Below are positions 34,745-46,018 of a stretch of 64,000 bases of DNA, piece after piece. The stretch lies in NCBI GenBank assembly GCA_963556695.1, contig CAUWAG010000010.1, forward strand, positions 6,014,001 to 6,078,000. Direction: 5' to 3'. The notes under the pieces are model-generated. The model did not search any database, had not been told where the DNA came from, and was given only the letters and a program-made list of their open reading frames with translations. The position numbers and the translations under genes were made by a program. Position 1 is the stretch's first letter, and each line of letters begins with the position of its first letter. Origin of the DNA: Anthostomella pinea. Its lineage: Eukaryota > Ascomycota > Sordariomycetes > Xylariales > Xylariaceae.

Positions 34745-35638
34745 ATGATCAGATCAACACAAATAGCCCGCTTGGGCGATGGTGCGTGCAATGACGTTAT
34801 GCCTCTTCAAACACAGGGCGCCCCAGCTGACCGTAAACCCAGGCTTGATGCTATGCGCCTCCGTCGACGATGAACAAGTATGCGATACGATTGAGTCGAG
34901 TCCAGTCCGACCAGAGCGGTGTAAGCTGACACTCCTGCGCCCGTAGACAGAATCCTCCCTAGCCGAAGTCAAGTCCCAGATCAAGCTGATCCTGCGGCGA
35001 CTGAACCGCAATGCCGAGCAACAAGCCAGCATCGAGAGCGGCAACTTCACACTACAGTAAGGGACCTCATACCCCCATCCCCTTGGCCTTGCCGACCCCC
35101 TATACCTCAGTTCGCGTCCCTCAACTTCCAAGACCCAGTCATCGCTAACCACGCTTGCCCCAACCTTAGCTACCTAATCGCCAACGACATAGTCTACCTC
35201 TGCATCTGCGAGCGCTCCTACCCGCGCAAGCTGGCCTTCACCTACCTCTCGGACCTTTCCACCGAGTTCGCCAACTCGTACTCGCAAGCGCAGCTCAGCA
35301 GCCCAACACTACGACCATACGCCTTCATGGAGTTCGACACCTTCATCAACCGCACCAAGGCGACGTACGCCGACGCGCGCGCCACCCAGAACCTCGACAA
35401 GCTCAACGACGAGCTGCGCGACGTGACCAAGGTCATGACCAAGAACATCGAGGATTTGCTGTACCGGGGCGATAGTCTGGACCGCATGGGCGAGATGAGC
35501 TCGCGGCTGCGCGACGATAGTCGCAAGTACCGCAAGGCGGCTGTCAAGATCAACTGGGATTTGCTGGTTAAGCAGTATGCGCCCATCGGGGTGTTTGTGC
35601 TGATTGTGCTGGTGTTCTTTTGGTGGCGGTTCTTGTGA
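34745..35638 (+). CDS. sec22: R-SNARE Sec22
   Basis: Exons 34745-34781, 34844-34878, 34947-35056, 35170-35638 give 216 aa, the standard length. An N-terminal longin domain starts MIRSTQIARLGDGLMLCASV and runs through YLIANDIVYLCICERSYPRK. The SNARE motif follows (LDKLNDELRDVTKVMTKNIE), with the zero-layer arginine in LLYRGDSLDRM. A single C-terminal membrane anchor (APIGVFVLIVLVFFWWRFL) ends the protein, so it is tail-anchored. Sec22 drives ER-Golgi vesicle fusion in both directions and partners the Sed5/Bet1/Bos1 or Ufe1/Use1/Sec20 SNAREs. Two tiny exons (37 and 35 nt) carry the start and are needed for the longin N-terminus. Open frames starting at the internal Met (35327) miss the first half. 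Confidence 0.95.
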
Positions 35639-36143
35639 GCACAGACATGGATGGGGGTGGGTCAGGATAGGGGTATAGGAACACAGGGGGACCCCACGTG
35701 AGGAGATATACCTGCCTGCGTCTATAATAACGAACAGGAAGAAGCACAGTAGGGAGAATCCCCACAAGCAAGCAGGAAAGCAGGCGTGCGAGCTTCAATT
35801 GTATTATATGAATTCTATGTCAGACATAGATAGGGGCTCTCAAACGCCTTATGGCCCTGGATCAAGCCAGGCCATGATCTTGCATCGATAGGCTTGGTAG
35901 ACTGGCCGTCTGGTTCAGCCAGGCTCAAATAGCCATATACATCTTTAAGGTGTGTATCTTTTCATCAGACAGACCGCCTTCTTTCCCTCAGTCTAATAAA
36001 TAGTCCGGGACGCCATGCTCATCGAATTCCAAAAATTTCCCAATCTCTTCTCTTCTAAACGCCCGTCCGCTTACTTGCTGGCCTCACTGTTTACACACAA
36101 AGTCAAATCCTCCATGTCACCCATGAACCAACTACGAACAAGT
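35639..36143. other. intergenic, convergent 3' ends
   Basis: 0.5 kb between sec22 and the Q/H-rich CxxC gene. No coding or RNA feature is recognised. Confidence 0.5.
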
Positions 36144-37473
36144 TCACATGACGACGCACTTCGAAGCGCTCGGCACCAGTGAAGTATGGTTCCACTCGAG
36201 GTGTTCCTGGAAGTGTCGCACGTCCTCGAATCCGCGCTCGTCCTGCGTGTAGCGCACGCGCTCCATGCCGTCGTCGCCCGGCTCCTCGTAATAATAGTCG
36301 TCGCAGTAGGGACACAAGATCCGCGCCTGCCACTCGCCCGGCTCGGGCGGCAGGTGGTTCGCGATGGCCAGGGGGGCAAAGACGACCATTTTCTCTTCGT
36401 TGGCGGTGGTGGTGCTCATACTGAAATCGCGCGCTTGCCAGTTCTCTGCTGTTGTCGTGGTGGGGGCTGCTGATAGGGGCTCGCCTAGGACGACACCGGA
36501 GGAGGTGTTGTTGTTGTTGTGTGGTTCGGTGAGAGCTACGGCGCGCGTGCTCGGCATCGACCGCAGGTCCTCCCATACTAGGAACCCGTCGCAGTAGTCG
36601 CACACGAAGGCGATGTCGCGCTCGCCGAAGCGCTCGAACTTGCCTGTCGCGTTGCACGAGGCGATCTCCTCCATTTCCGCTCGGCCCCTGTGCTGTTGCT
36701 GCTGTGTCTGCTGCCATTGTTGTTGGTAGTGGTGCTGGTGCTGGTGTAGTGATTGGCTTTGTTGGCTTTGTTGGGGGTGTTGGTCTTGTGGATGTGTTTG
36801 CTGGGCGTGCTCGGCTGACGTCGGCCGCTGCTGCGCTCGGAATACTTGCAGCGCTCCTAGACACCGCGTGTGTGCTTCCGCCTCGTTGTGTATACGCCGC
36901 GCTGCGCGGCATTGGGCGCCGTGCAGGTCCTGCCGTAGTGTGAGGGTGTCGCGGGAGAGGTCCGCGACGGTGATGTCGCCTGAGCGCACCCAGTCTTTGA
37001 GGGCCTGCGCATGCAGTTCAAAACGTGTGCAGAGGGTTCGGAGGTCGAGGAGGGATTCGCCTATGGGTCGGAACTTGAAGTTAGAACAATGCCTGTCTGT
37101 CTTGCTGATCGTGCAGTGCTATGTGTTGGCGTCTTCTGCTCGCCCACTGGGGCTGGATGCGTCTCGAGACGTGTACTCTTCCCAACGGGAGATAGCACCC
37201 ACCGGGTTTGGCCCATATCTGCGCACAGAAGTATAATAAAAGGGAGGCAGACTCACTCTTGCGATCCTCCTCGTAGTAGAACCTCCCATTGACCAGCGTC
37301 GGCAGCTCCTGGAAGTCCTTCTTGGCCTCGTCGAGCGTCTCCTCCAGCAGGCGCAGCAGCTCGAACTCGTCGGGCCCCCACGCCCGCTTGTCGGCGAACA
37401 TCATGATGCGCAGGCCATCGTTCAGCGAGTTTGCGATCACGGCCAGGAGCGAGCCCACGGTCTCATGGCTCAT
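36144..37473 (-). CDS. Q/H-rich protein with CxxC / C2H2-like motifs, unknown
   Basis: Two exons, 37473-37257 and 37096-36144, give 389 aa. The acceptor at 37098-37097 is chosen because it alone keeps the frame into FKFRPIGESLLDLRTLCTRF. The N-terminal ~150 residues are helical (SLLAVIANSLNDGL, DEFELLRLLEETLDEAKKDF). A Gln/His low-complexity stretch follows (HQHQHHYQQQWQQTQQQQH). Then come two metal-ligand-like pairs: FVCDYCDGFLVWEDL, and CPYCDDYYYEE with a following HFQEHLEWNH. The second fits C-X2-C...H-X4-H, zinc-finger-like but with an unusually long loop. I do not recognise the family. A regulator or adaptor role is a guess and is not asserted. The true start could lie upstream if a further intron exists, since the frame stays open for about 100 nt before 37473. 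Confidence 0.6.
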
Positions 37474-38502
37474 GGCCAGGTCGAGGACGAGGTCGAAGAA
37501 AGAAAGCGAATGAATGGCTCGGTTGTTTGTGTGGTTGACCGTCCGGCGGCTGCGTGCACTCGCTTCTATCTATCTTTCTGTCTATCCAGTGTCTGGCCAG
37601 CTAGCTGTCTGGCTGACGTCGGGGGTGGGGGCGGAAACTCGGCTTGCTGGAAACGGCGAAGACGGGTATGGATTGCGGGCTGCCGCACTCGCTGGCTGAC
37701 ACTTCCTTTGCTACTCGCTTCGACGAATGGTTTTAATGCGGCATTGAATACGTAAGAAGACTCGATATTGAGATCTTCTTTGTTCGTTTCATCTGTTTCA
37801 TTCGTTCATCTGTTTCGTATTCGGATCTGCTCGTTACTCGAAAGCCTTAGGTAATGACAGGAGTGATCGTCGTCGGGACCATCCATGTATTTTTAGCTCC
37901 TAGCCTGCCTGGCCGTTTGACGAGGATGCTGGGATGATGCTGCTGCAGGGGCCACGATAAGATAGCCCGGAAAGCGGCTTACAACGGACAGAGACACGCA
38001 AGCTCTCACGTCCGCAACATGCTGGCGCCTGGACACGCGCGGGGATGAAGACTTGTTCATTCGAACAGTCCCTTTGAGCAACTTTGATAAAAACAGAGAG
38101 ACGAGGCACACAGGATGAGTGTCATTGCCGAAGCTGTGTGATGTTTGGAACGGAAGCTGAGACCTTCATATTTTGGTGACGTGAGGCCGTGGATGAAGCC
38201 CGGGGATAAGAGAGTGCAGTGCTAACGCCGGAATAAGCAGCCTCCTGGGCATAATTTATTCCACTTAGTTGCCTCTATAACAATCGCTGATTCCAGATAA
38301 TTATGCGTGGAATCACTGTAACCGATCATTGCTAGCAGGCATACTTCACTTGATTCAGTCTTCATAGAAAGGGGGTTCCTGGGTACCTTTCCCATTCAGC
38401 TAAATCATCGCAATGCTTCCTATGACGTGAAGTACTATAAAGCCGCCTCTACCAATGCAACAGACATTCGCAGGCTAAGTGTGAGCCCGAGGCCTAGGTT
38501 TT
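37474..38502. other. 1-kb intergenic region at the edge of the decayed region
   Basis: No supported gene. CTAT/CTGT-type simple sequence lies near 37560-37620, with tctgtttc/ttcgttc repeats near 37780-37830. Upstream region of the Q/H-rich gene. Confidence 0.45.
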
Positions 38503-40344
38503 TCAGAAACCATCCGAGTCCGATGAGTATGATGAGTCATCTTCCGAGTCATCTTCCGAGTCATCTTCCGACCCTAAGGAGTCTGACTTTGACTCATTGG
38601 CAACCCAGGCTTCCTCAATGAAGTCGTCTCCCCGGACACTTCCATCCTTCGTCAAATCGCACGCTTGGCCACCAGACGCGAATGTGCGGCTTGCCCGTAC
38701 GTCGCTTTTCAGCAAAAATTGTCTGCGGTTGCTGACGGGGACAAGCTCACCCAAGGGTCGGAGACTATACCCAGCGCTTACTGAACCTCGATGAAGCAGC
38801 ACACAAAGCTGCCGTACACCGATGGGAAGCCCTGTCTATCCAAAAGGCCATATAGACTCGTCGACCATCTTCTTCATAACGTTGATCATCTCCTCAGGTG
38901 TCAGCTTGCTCCACCCGTTCCATTTTGGGAGGCTCTCCAGGATCGTCTCTATCTTCAGGAAGCGTAGGTTGAGCTTGTCTTGGACAGACTTAACCATGGG
39001 CAGCCACTTTGTATACAGGTCCCCATGAAAGAGCTGAACCTTCAGCGATCGTATATATTTGATGTTCTTCAGGAATATCATTACTTCACCGGTTCGCTTT
39101 TGGCCAGGAAAGCACTCAGTCAGGTGAAAGTGATTTTTGGCGAAGAACACGACCCGGGGTTCGGCGCTGAAGGTCCTGCTCACAAGGAGCAACCGTGTCG
39201 GGGGTCGCCAACTGTTGCACATGGGCGATTACGCGGCATGGAAGATGCTGCAAAGGCAACCTGTGAACTCATCATGAACCGCCGGGTTTTGTCGGCAAGG
39301 GGTGAATTGACATGCGTAGTGATGGCAGGTATAACAGTGGCCTCCGACTTCTCCTACCCGGAGTCTGTCGTTCTCATGGCGGCAAACTTTGCAGTACCCT
39401 GAGCCGGGCGTGGTGGAGATTCCACATTCTTGGTGAGCCCCCGGATGGCAGGTGGTGTACGGTGGTTTGCAGGCTGTCTGGCAAGTGAGCTCCGGCAGTC
39501 GAAATCCTTCCTTTGGAACCCGTTGGATGTGACTCAATGGCGAAACGAGGTCGGTGTACTCGAGAACTTTCAGGCGGAGTTCTGGTGGTAGGTCGGGGTA
39601 TCGGAAAGGTTCTGAGGGATGCCAGCGAGAAGACTCACCCATGGCCCGTAACGCAACATCACGAGCTAGTTCAGAAAGCTGAACGTCGGGCTTGGGGCCA
39701 AGTCTGATACTGCAACTGGCTAGTATTGGAAATTGGTCATCCCGAAGTGGTGCCACTACGAGCTCTGCTGTGCTTTCATCCTCGACATCAAAAATCAGAC
39801 TGAGGTCTAGCTGATGAGCCGTGACGTGGCAGCTCAAATGACGCGCTGTCAAATCCCATTCCGAGAGCAACGCGACATCCCGGGCGGAGTTGCTGTGGAG
39901 TGCCTTGGATGATCGGTAGCTAGAACTGCAATAATGCGAAGAGAGTTCATCGACAGCGTGTAGGTGAACCTTGAGGGATGTCATAGACGATAAAGAGGAG
40001 GCAGATAGGCTCCGCAACGACTTCAACCTGTGGACTACGAAGCGGTTGGTTGAACAGATGATGTGTGAAACCTCGACGTGAATCTTTCTGCAAGTAAGCA
40101 GGAGGTTGATCGAACTATACAGGTTTGGGTTATCAGGATTTAAGTAGTTGGCGTCGAGATATAGCTCGGTATCGCTGACCAAGCCGGCAAAGTAATATAT
40201 CTTCTGTCTGATCTGGGTTGTGAGTCCGAGGAGGCCGGCGGTGGTTACAGACGACGAATCGTAAGCCGCGGCACCCATCTGCGCGACTCCGGACTGGTCA
40301 TCAGGTGCTTCCATCGTTACTGCAGGTGCTCGTCGCTGCTCCAT
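38503..40344 (-). pseudogene. F-box-like family member 1, broken by two in-frame stops
   Basis: One continuous minus-strand frame interrupted only by TAA at 39231-39229 and TAG at 38838-38836. Between the stops the sequence is clearly coding. There is an N-terminal F-box-like motif (LLGLTTQIRQKIYYFAGLVS) with LLTCRKIHVEVSHI, then a second motif YPDLPPELRLKVLEYTDLVS. A Cys-rich segment follows (CQTACKPPYTTCHPG, CKVCRHE, CYTCHHYACQFTPC), then WRPPTRLLLVSRTFSAEPR, and after the second stop GLPIGVRQL and FIEEAWV. Both later motifs recur in the paralogue at 52.3-54.0 kb. A Ser/Asp/Glu tail is encoded by a 12-bp repeat (gagtcatcttcc x3, about 38532-38570). Two related genes lie at 41.3-42.6 and 52.3-54.0 kb. 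F-box-like proteins usually bridge substrates to SCF ubiquitin ligases; this is family knowledge only. Confidence 0.75.
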
Positions 40345-41276
40345 GGGATTGTTGGTTGGGTGCTGAATGTGGTCGAGCTGGTCGAGGAACGTTATTGAAG
40401 AAGCAGCAATTGGGTGACTGTTTCAGTGGGTTGTGTCTGAAGTACTCGTTTAGTCCAGGTGATTATGCCAATGTTTGGTGACGTGATTGTCAATACGTGA
40501 AGGAGCGAGGGAGGGAAGGCACGATACTCACCGTAGGTAGTTTCTGAGTTGACCACGCAGCGGATTTGGCTGTTGCCTCTGAACTGCCCTGGAAAGGGTG
40601 GGCGATGTCAGGGGACGACTGAGTTGCAGGCTGGTCAATCGCTAGAGCGAAAGGTGGGAGGTGGGAGGTGCAGATTATGGTGGTGGTCACTGGGTGCCTT
40701 TTGTTAGGTACGCGGGTAGGTGAAGAGGTGTGTAGTTACCTTGGTGAATCAGTACCTCAGGTCAGCTTTCGGTTCAGACGGCAGCGAGGTTGTTGCTTGA
40801 GGAGGGTTGGTCAGGAAGCAGGAGTTATGCAGGACAGTGCAGGCGAGTATGATGCTTGCTCCTGCTGCGGGAGACCGTGGCCTGAGGAAGATGTGGAAAG
40901 AAGGAGAACCCAATTTGTAACAAATCTCAGAGCACTCAGGCGCCTGGGTGGCCGACCGGGATATGTTAGGAGGAAGACCTGTCGAGTACCGAGTGAAAAA
41001 TGGGATGGGTCGGTAAAATTTGGTGTCTGCGGCGATTTGCTGTTGCGTATCCGTTGCTGGTAAGAGCTGATGCCTTTCAAGGCAGGACCGACTCAGATGC
41101 CACGGAAACCTACAATGTACCAAGGTACTTATTACAAGTTCTACATTCACAAAGCCATCAGAGCAAATAAGGAGAAAAGCGTAAAGGCACGATGATTGCT
41201 GCACACTTCCACTATATTTTATACCTAGACACGCTGACTCCTGAGTCATCATAGTCAGCTAGAAACCGACGCCAGC
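40345..41276. other. intergenic between F-box-like relics
   Basis: 0.9 kb without recognisable coding content. Overlapping open frames at 40668-41252 on both strands show no motif. Confidence 0.45.
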
Positions 41277-42574
41277 TTACTCAATCTCGCTATCCTCCTC
41301 AACCCATCCGCGTCCTGCAGCGACGACTTCCTCGATCCATTCGACTTGATCGTTGCTCTCCTCTGTTGTCAGAATACCAGCCTGAGGAGCAATTTTGCGG
41401 CCTACCTGCGACCAATCATCATTAAAAGTATTAATATGGAAACCCCATGACAATAGCTCAAACTCAGGCTCGTCCCTTTGCCGCAAGTGATAGTTGACAG
41501 AAATGCCAGCCACGCAGTTAGTGTCATAAGCGATGTCTAGTGCGGGTTGTCGTGTGCCGCAGGGGGTTCCGTCGCTCCTTAGAGGCCAAAGATACCGGTT
41601 CACCTGTGCCCTGAGTGCGTCCAGCCCCTCTATCGTTCCAACGTCAGGAACATCCTCGATTCCCGGAAGGTAGCATTCGTTCCATCCCCAGTGCGGACCA
41701 GGCGTTACGGTCAACACCAGTAATTTGAGATTCAGCTCCATTTCCCGGATGAGTTTGAGAGTGTCCGGCCATTGTCCGAAGCAGGGCCATTCTCCGAAGC
41801 AGCAGTCGTTTTCTTTGGATCCCGGCTACGGGAGCTCGATCGCTATGGAGCAGAGATGGTGCAGTGAGGTCTTTGGGACGATTTCGGTCAAGAATACCGT
41901 TGCTGTATCACTGTAGGGGCGGACGAACGGACTGTCCTCATCGTCGCTGACTTCGTCGGTAGAACAGGGATATGCGGTATACTCCAGATCGGGGTAGGTG
42001 TCGCCGTTGACTTCGTCGGTAAGAGAATGGTCCGCGGTGAGTTCCAGACCGGAGTTGGTGTCGCCGTTGACTTCGTTGGTAAGAGGATGGTCCCCGGTGA
42101 ATTCCAGATCCGAGTACGTGTTGCCGTGATAAATCGGAGCGGGAGTACAGGTATGGACGTGACTGCAGTCCGGCACATGCCACTCGCAAAAGCGGCTGCA
42201 CGTCGGCTGGAATGGCTTCCCCATCGAATCGATCAGGTAGAACATACCTATCTCGAAGTGGTTTTTGCTGAAGGAAACTGCATGGACATCTTCGAGAAAG
42301 GCCTTGCTTACTAGGAAAGCGCAGTTGGCGCCTGCCAGTGGTCGAAAAGTTTCATGGGGTTGCTGGCTTCTTCATAACCTTCGTCCCATACGTTCTGAAT
42401 CTTCGCGTATCTACCCATCCCGTAATCTGCGCGATACCGCTCTTCTAGGTTCCAACAGACTCGCTTGAATGGTGTTACGAGGTCCGTATATCCAAGTATC
42501 TCCTGCCGAAGTTCTGTCGGAAGATGCATGTATTGGAGTGCCTGGCGTGGGGACTCTGACCGTAGGGGAAACAT
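41277..42574 (-). pseudogene. F-box-like family member 2, frameshifted, with stop and 60-bp coding repeats
   Basis: It starts within the family's second motif (LQYMHLPTELRQEILGYTDL), so the N-terminal half is missing. The frame breaks at HWQAPTAL (about 42320): one base is missing from a T run, and the expected FLVSKAFLEDVHAVSFSKNH continues in the next frame. An in-frame TAG lies at 41828-41826, after which coding resumes (FGQWPDTLKLIREMELNLKL) to the family C-terminus (VEWIEEVVAAGRGW, then acidic) and a stop at 41277. Between the two lesions, 41941-42120 encode three imperfect 20-residue repeats (see repeat entry). With a frameshift, a nonsense codon and a lost N-terminus it is a pseudogene. 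Confidence 0.75.
41941..42120 (-). repeat. three imperfect 60-bp tandem repeats (coding minisatellite)
   Basis: Units at 41941-42000, 42001-42060 and 42061-42120 each contain gacttcgtcggtaaga-like and ctccagatc-like blocks. They encode 20-residue repeats such as GDTNSGLELTADHSLTDEVN. The period is exactly 60, so the frame is kept. The leftmost unit is the most diverged. Confidence 0.85.
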
Positions 42575-43341
42575 CTTCTGTCGCAGGTTGGTAGGTACCT
42601 CAGTAGAGTAATGACTTTGTGGTTGAAAGGTTTCTTGGGTGATGGGGACTGAAAGGTCTTGAGGTGAGATGGTAGAGGAGTAGGAATTTGGACAGCGTGA
42701 AACCTGCTGAGTCGCCAGTGGAAGATTTTATGTTGAGATAGCAGGCGGGGACGAACATTCAGGTGAATGGAGAGTGGGAATTGAATGGAGGGTGGAAAGG
42801 CATTGTGCAGATACCACGTAGGTACCCACCATTGTCAAAGCTTACCACACGGTGGCTATATGTCCTGGTAAGGTCGACTTGAGTGACTGACCTATTTGAC
42901 CATTCACCGTGCCCGCATTCGTCCGGACGGTCCGGATGGTCCAAGGGGGGTTCTTGCGTATTGTGTTAGGTTATATACGGTGTGCAGCCCGATTATATGG
43001 TTGCCATCCAGTGGAATATGATCAACTGCTTCTAATGCTCGCAACCCCCTCACCTCTTGCAGTCACGCCCTCTTGAACACGGACCTCTTTCTCGCGCATC
43101 CCAGACAAGGTGGCACCGACAACATGGTGCCTATAAGACGGCATCTTTCTAATGGAGTGTATGCCGCTGATGAAGTGCCTCGCACAGCTGGGGGATGACC
43201 TGTCCAGCACTTAACCGTCCAGCACTTAACAGTCCAGCCAGGCTCACCGTCGTGGCGGGCCAAGGCTGGTGATATGTGCTTTTCAATCCACGACCAATAT
43301 CATCCTGGAATTTATATATAAGAAGGGAACAAGATCGTCAG
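42575..43341. other. intergenic, no gene recognised
   Basis: Between F-box-like relic 2 and the SDR C-terminal fragment. A 14-bp direct repeat (gtccagcacttaac) is at about 43201-43229. No coding signal is convincing. Confidence 0.45.
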
Positions 43342-43540
43342 AAGATCGTAACCCCGGAGCAGGGTACCTTCAATCACCTGTGGGCTGTCAGCGCGGCTCG
43401 GGACACTGTCAGGCCGGGGGGACTTTTACGAGCCGGTCGGTGTGTTCCCCCCGGAGGAAGCTGCGATCGCTAAGGATAAGAAGTATGGCCAGCAGCTCTG
43501 GGAGTGCACTGAGAGGGAGCTGGAGAAGTGGATGGCGTAG
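43342..43540 (+). pseudogene. SDR C-terminal fragment, opposite strand to its N-terminal part
   Basis: The plus strand reads KIVTPEQGTFNHLWAVSAAR, then, after one extra G in a G run (about 43416-43421), FYEPVGVFPPEEAAIAKDKK and LWECTERELEKWMA, then a stop at 43538-43540. This is the recognisable C-terminal tail of fungal retinol-dehydrogenase-like SDRs (…NxLWA…YYEPVG…LWxWTExELE). The fragment begins just where the minus-strand SDR at 44108-44916 loses similarity. Confidence 0.65.
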
Positions 43541-44107
43541 TTCAACCAGCAGGATACTGTCCACATGGAGCTTCTAGAAGCTAGGTTGTGGAAGTATCCA
43601 GAAGAACTCAATCGACGGTATCGATTGTTTGTTTCTTACCCATTATGTATGTGGCTACCTGTCTAAGCAATACATACTTCAGTCATCACTATATCCAAAC
43701 GTTGTGCCTTTTAAAACCCTAGGTAAGATTTGGCTCAGTTAGATTGTATGCTTGTTCAGAGCACGATGCACGAATAAACGTAGTGGCAGCACTCTGATTG
43801 ATTTCGCACACAACCAAACCTAGCAGGTGATTGTTCACTTCTCACGTTGTTTAACGTTAATGTAGCTTACCTTCCTATTAGATTACGTGCCCTGTTGTTT
43901 TCTCATGAATCAGAAAAGGGTGCATTCTACAGCTTCAGAACAAGCACCTCGGAGTTTGACTCAGGCCAAGCATATTTAACACGCGGATACAGCCAAACCA
44001 CAGATCAACAACCCTACGCTCTTCTTCGCATAAAAGCCTACTCCATCGCACCTTGAACTCCTGTCCTCCGAGTTTGACCAGGGCGTAGATGTAAAGATAC
44101 CCAAGGG
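43541..44107. other. spacer between the two SDR pieces
   Basis: 0.57 kb without recognised coding content on either strand. If the SDR was split by an inversion, one breakpoint lies here. Confidence 0.4.
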
Positions 44108-44916
44108 TTACTCTCTGACATCTGCCATGCCGAGCATCGAGACGCGGACAAAGACGCGGTCGGTGAACTTGAGATCGTTGACGAGACCCGTGCTCACGGC
44201 GCCCGGGTGGTAGCGGCGCGCCAGCTCGCGCGTACAGCATGTTGGCCAGTTTGCTGTTCCCGTAGCGGATCCAGCGGCCCAGCACGGCGGATTTCATGGT
44301 GGTCCTGAGCCGGCCGAAATCGTCAAGGTTTCCACCGCGCCAGCCGAGGCTCGTGGTGTAGATGACGCGCACGTCCGAGCCGGGCAGGTCGGCGGTGTGC
44401 GAGAGCAGGGGCAGCAGCTTCTTGGTCAGGAGCGCGTGGCCCAGGTGGTTCGTCGCGAAGTGCACCTCGTAGCCGTCGGCCGACAGACCCGCTGGCTTGG
44501 CCATGATGCTGGCATTGGCAAGGAACAAGTCGAGACGATCGCATCCGGCAAGGATCTGGTTTGCGGCGTCCTTGACGGACGCGAGATCGGCCAGGTCGCA
44601 CGGTACAAAGGTGACGGCGACACTGGGCGCAGCGGTTTTGATGCGCTGCGTGGTTGTGGCCGCGGACTTGGCGTTGCGGCCGGTGAGCAGGATGCGGCCC
44701 GGGTTGTGTTTGGCTAGCTCGACCGCAATCTCTGCGCCGATGCCGCCAGTGCCTGCGTGCAGCGGGGCCGGTCAGATCGGGAACGAGCTGGAAAAGGGGC
44801 AAGGTGGATCCTGGATCGCCAGGGTTAGGGTGAGGGTTATACTTACCGCCAGTCACCAGCAGCACCCGGCCAGGCCGGTCCGGGATCGTCGACTTATCGA
44901 ACTTGATGTCGGACAT
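44108..44916 (-). pseudogene. short-chain dehydrogenase, N-terminal part, frameshifted and truncated
   Basis: Exon 1 is 44916-44847 and the coding sequence resumes at 44752. The intron has GTAAGT...GCAG and contains telomere-like agggttagggtgagggtt on the plus strand. The N-terminus reads RPGRVLLVTG, then GTGGIGAEIAVELAKHNPGR (Rossmann TGGTGGIG). LANASIM replaces NAG. The active site is well kept: VIYTTSLGW and RYGNSKLANMLYA, with Tyr and Lys of YxxxK. Right after LYAR two bases (cg) appear lost. The expected ELARRYHPGAVSTGLVNDLK continues in another frame to FVRVSMLG and stops at 44110-44108. The last ~60 residues of the family are absent here and appear inverted at 43342-43540. Confidence 0.7.
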
Positions 44917-45240
44917 GCTTATCAGTGTGTTGGCCCAACGTCCAAGGATATATGCGTCTTGTGCACTGGGTGGGCGGTCGAAGTTCTCGCCGGGGGTAAC
45001 GTAGTGGTGGTGATGAGAAAAGTGGGAAAAGCAGAGCTCGAACCTGTAGCCCGGCAGTGGCGGGGACCGTGATGACCTTGAACTGCCCGAGTCCTGCAGA
45101 GACGCGCCGGACACTGGGGCGGACTCCTCCTACACCCCGACCCGACGTTGGGTGCAAGACCAACGTACCGGTATGGACGTGGGCAGTCGGCGTTGGTAAA
45201 GAAACTGGGAAGTGAGAATGAGAAGGCGCAGTGCGATCCT

Positions 45241-45320
45241 AACAACCAACCAACCTACCTATCAACCAACCAGCCAACCGACCAACCAACCAACCGACCA
45301 ACCAGCAAATCGACCAGCCA
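45241..45320. repeat. (AACC)n-like simple repeat
   Basis: An interrupted caac/aacc/gacc tract of about 80 bp. Low-complexity noncoding DNA upstream of the SDR relic. Confidence 0.8.
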
Positions 45321-46018
45321 ACCCGCATACATCCAAGTGAAAGTATCCACAGGGGTTTACAGTAATGTATGCGGTTCATGACAAGAATAAAGTGCGGAAT
45401 GTAGCCCTATCTTCCTAATGAGATATTCTCGTACTGCGCCCCCAACAACCCCAAGGTGGAACCGGGACATCTCCTTACCTACATTAATAATATCCAGGGA
45501 GTTTGCAATATTACAAATCGCAACGCTTCGCCCTCAGATGCACAGTCTTCATGTTGTCAAATATCATGGATGACTCCGATATACTCATGTCTCCCACGTG
45601 AATAGCGTGGGGCAAATGGAATGCGAAAGAAACAGGGAAAACACCCACAGATCAGCGGAGGGGGACGAGTGCCCTGATAATTCCAACAGTCAATGAGAAC
45701 AAATTGCAATTTCAACTGGCAACAAGATCATGGATACCCAACAGCCAAAGCCTTGCTGCTTGGGAAAGCGCGGGTCTCACACATGAACCTCCCAAGGCGC
45801 CCGCCACGTACCTCGCCGCAACTGCGCATTCCCGTCCAGCCTGACCTAACCTTGACTCCTCCGAAGATGCCCCGTCCACCATGTGACACACTTGAAATTG
45901 GCCCACCTGACCAGCCGACGCAGTGACTGCAATTGCCGAACCCATTGGTGTAGGAGCAGGAGCTCTTCGCAAATCTCAGCCCTTTGATCCTTTCGCCAGC
46001 CTCTTTGGACGGCCTTGC
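45321..46018. other. intergenic, no gene recognised
   Basis: 0.7 kb. Open frames (for example 45693-45926) are proline-rich and unsupported. Confidence 0.45.

Noticed and set aside
36103..36912. 269-codon frame overlapping the Q/H-rich gene
   Set aside because: It is the +1 shadow of the same exon and gives a Pro/Arg/Thr-rich product without motifs.
39229..39231. Translational readthrough or stop recoding in F-box-like gene 1
   Set aside because: A second in-frame stop lies downstream and the paralogues are broken by frameshifts as well, so ordinary gene decay explains it better.
41941..42120. CRISPR-like array
   Set aside because: The 60-bp units are contiguous, lack spacers and encode in-frame peptide repeats.
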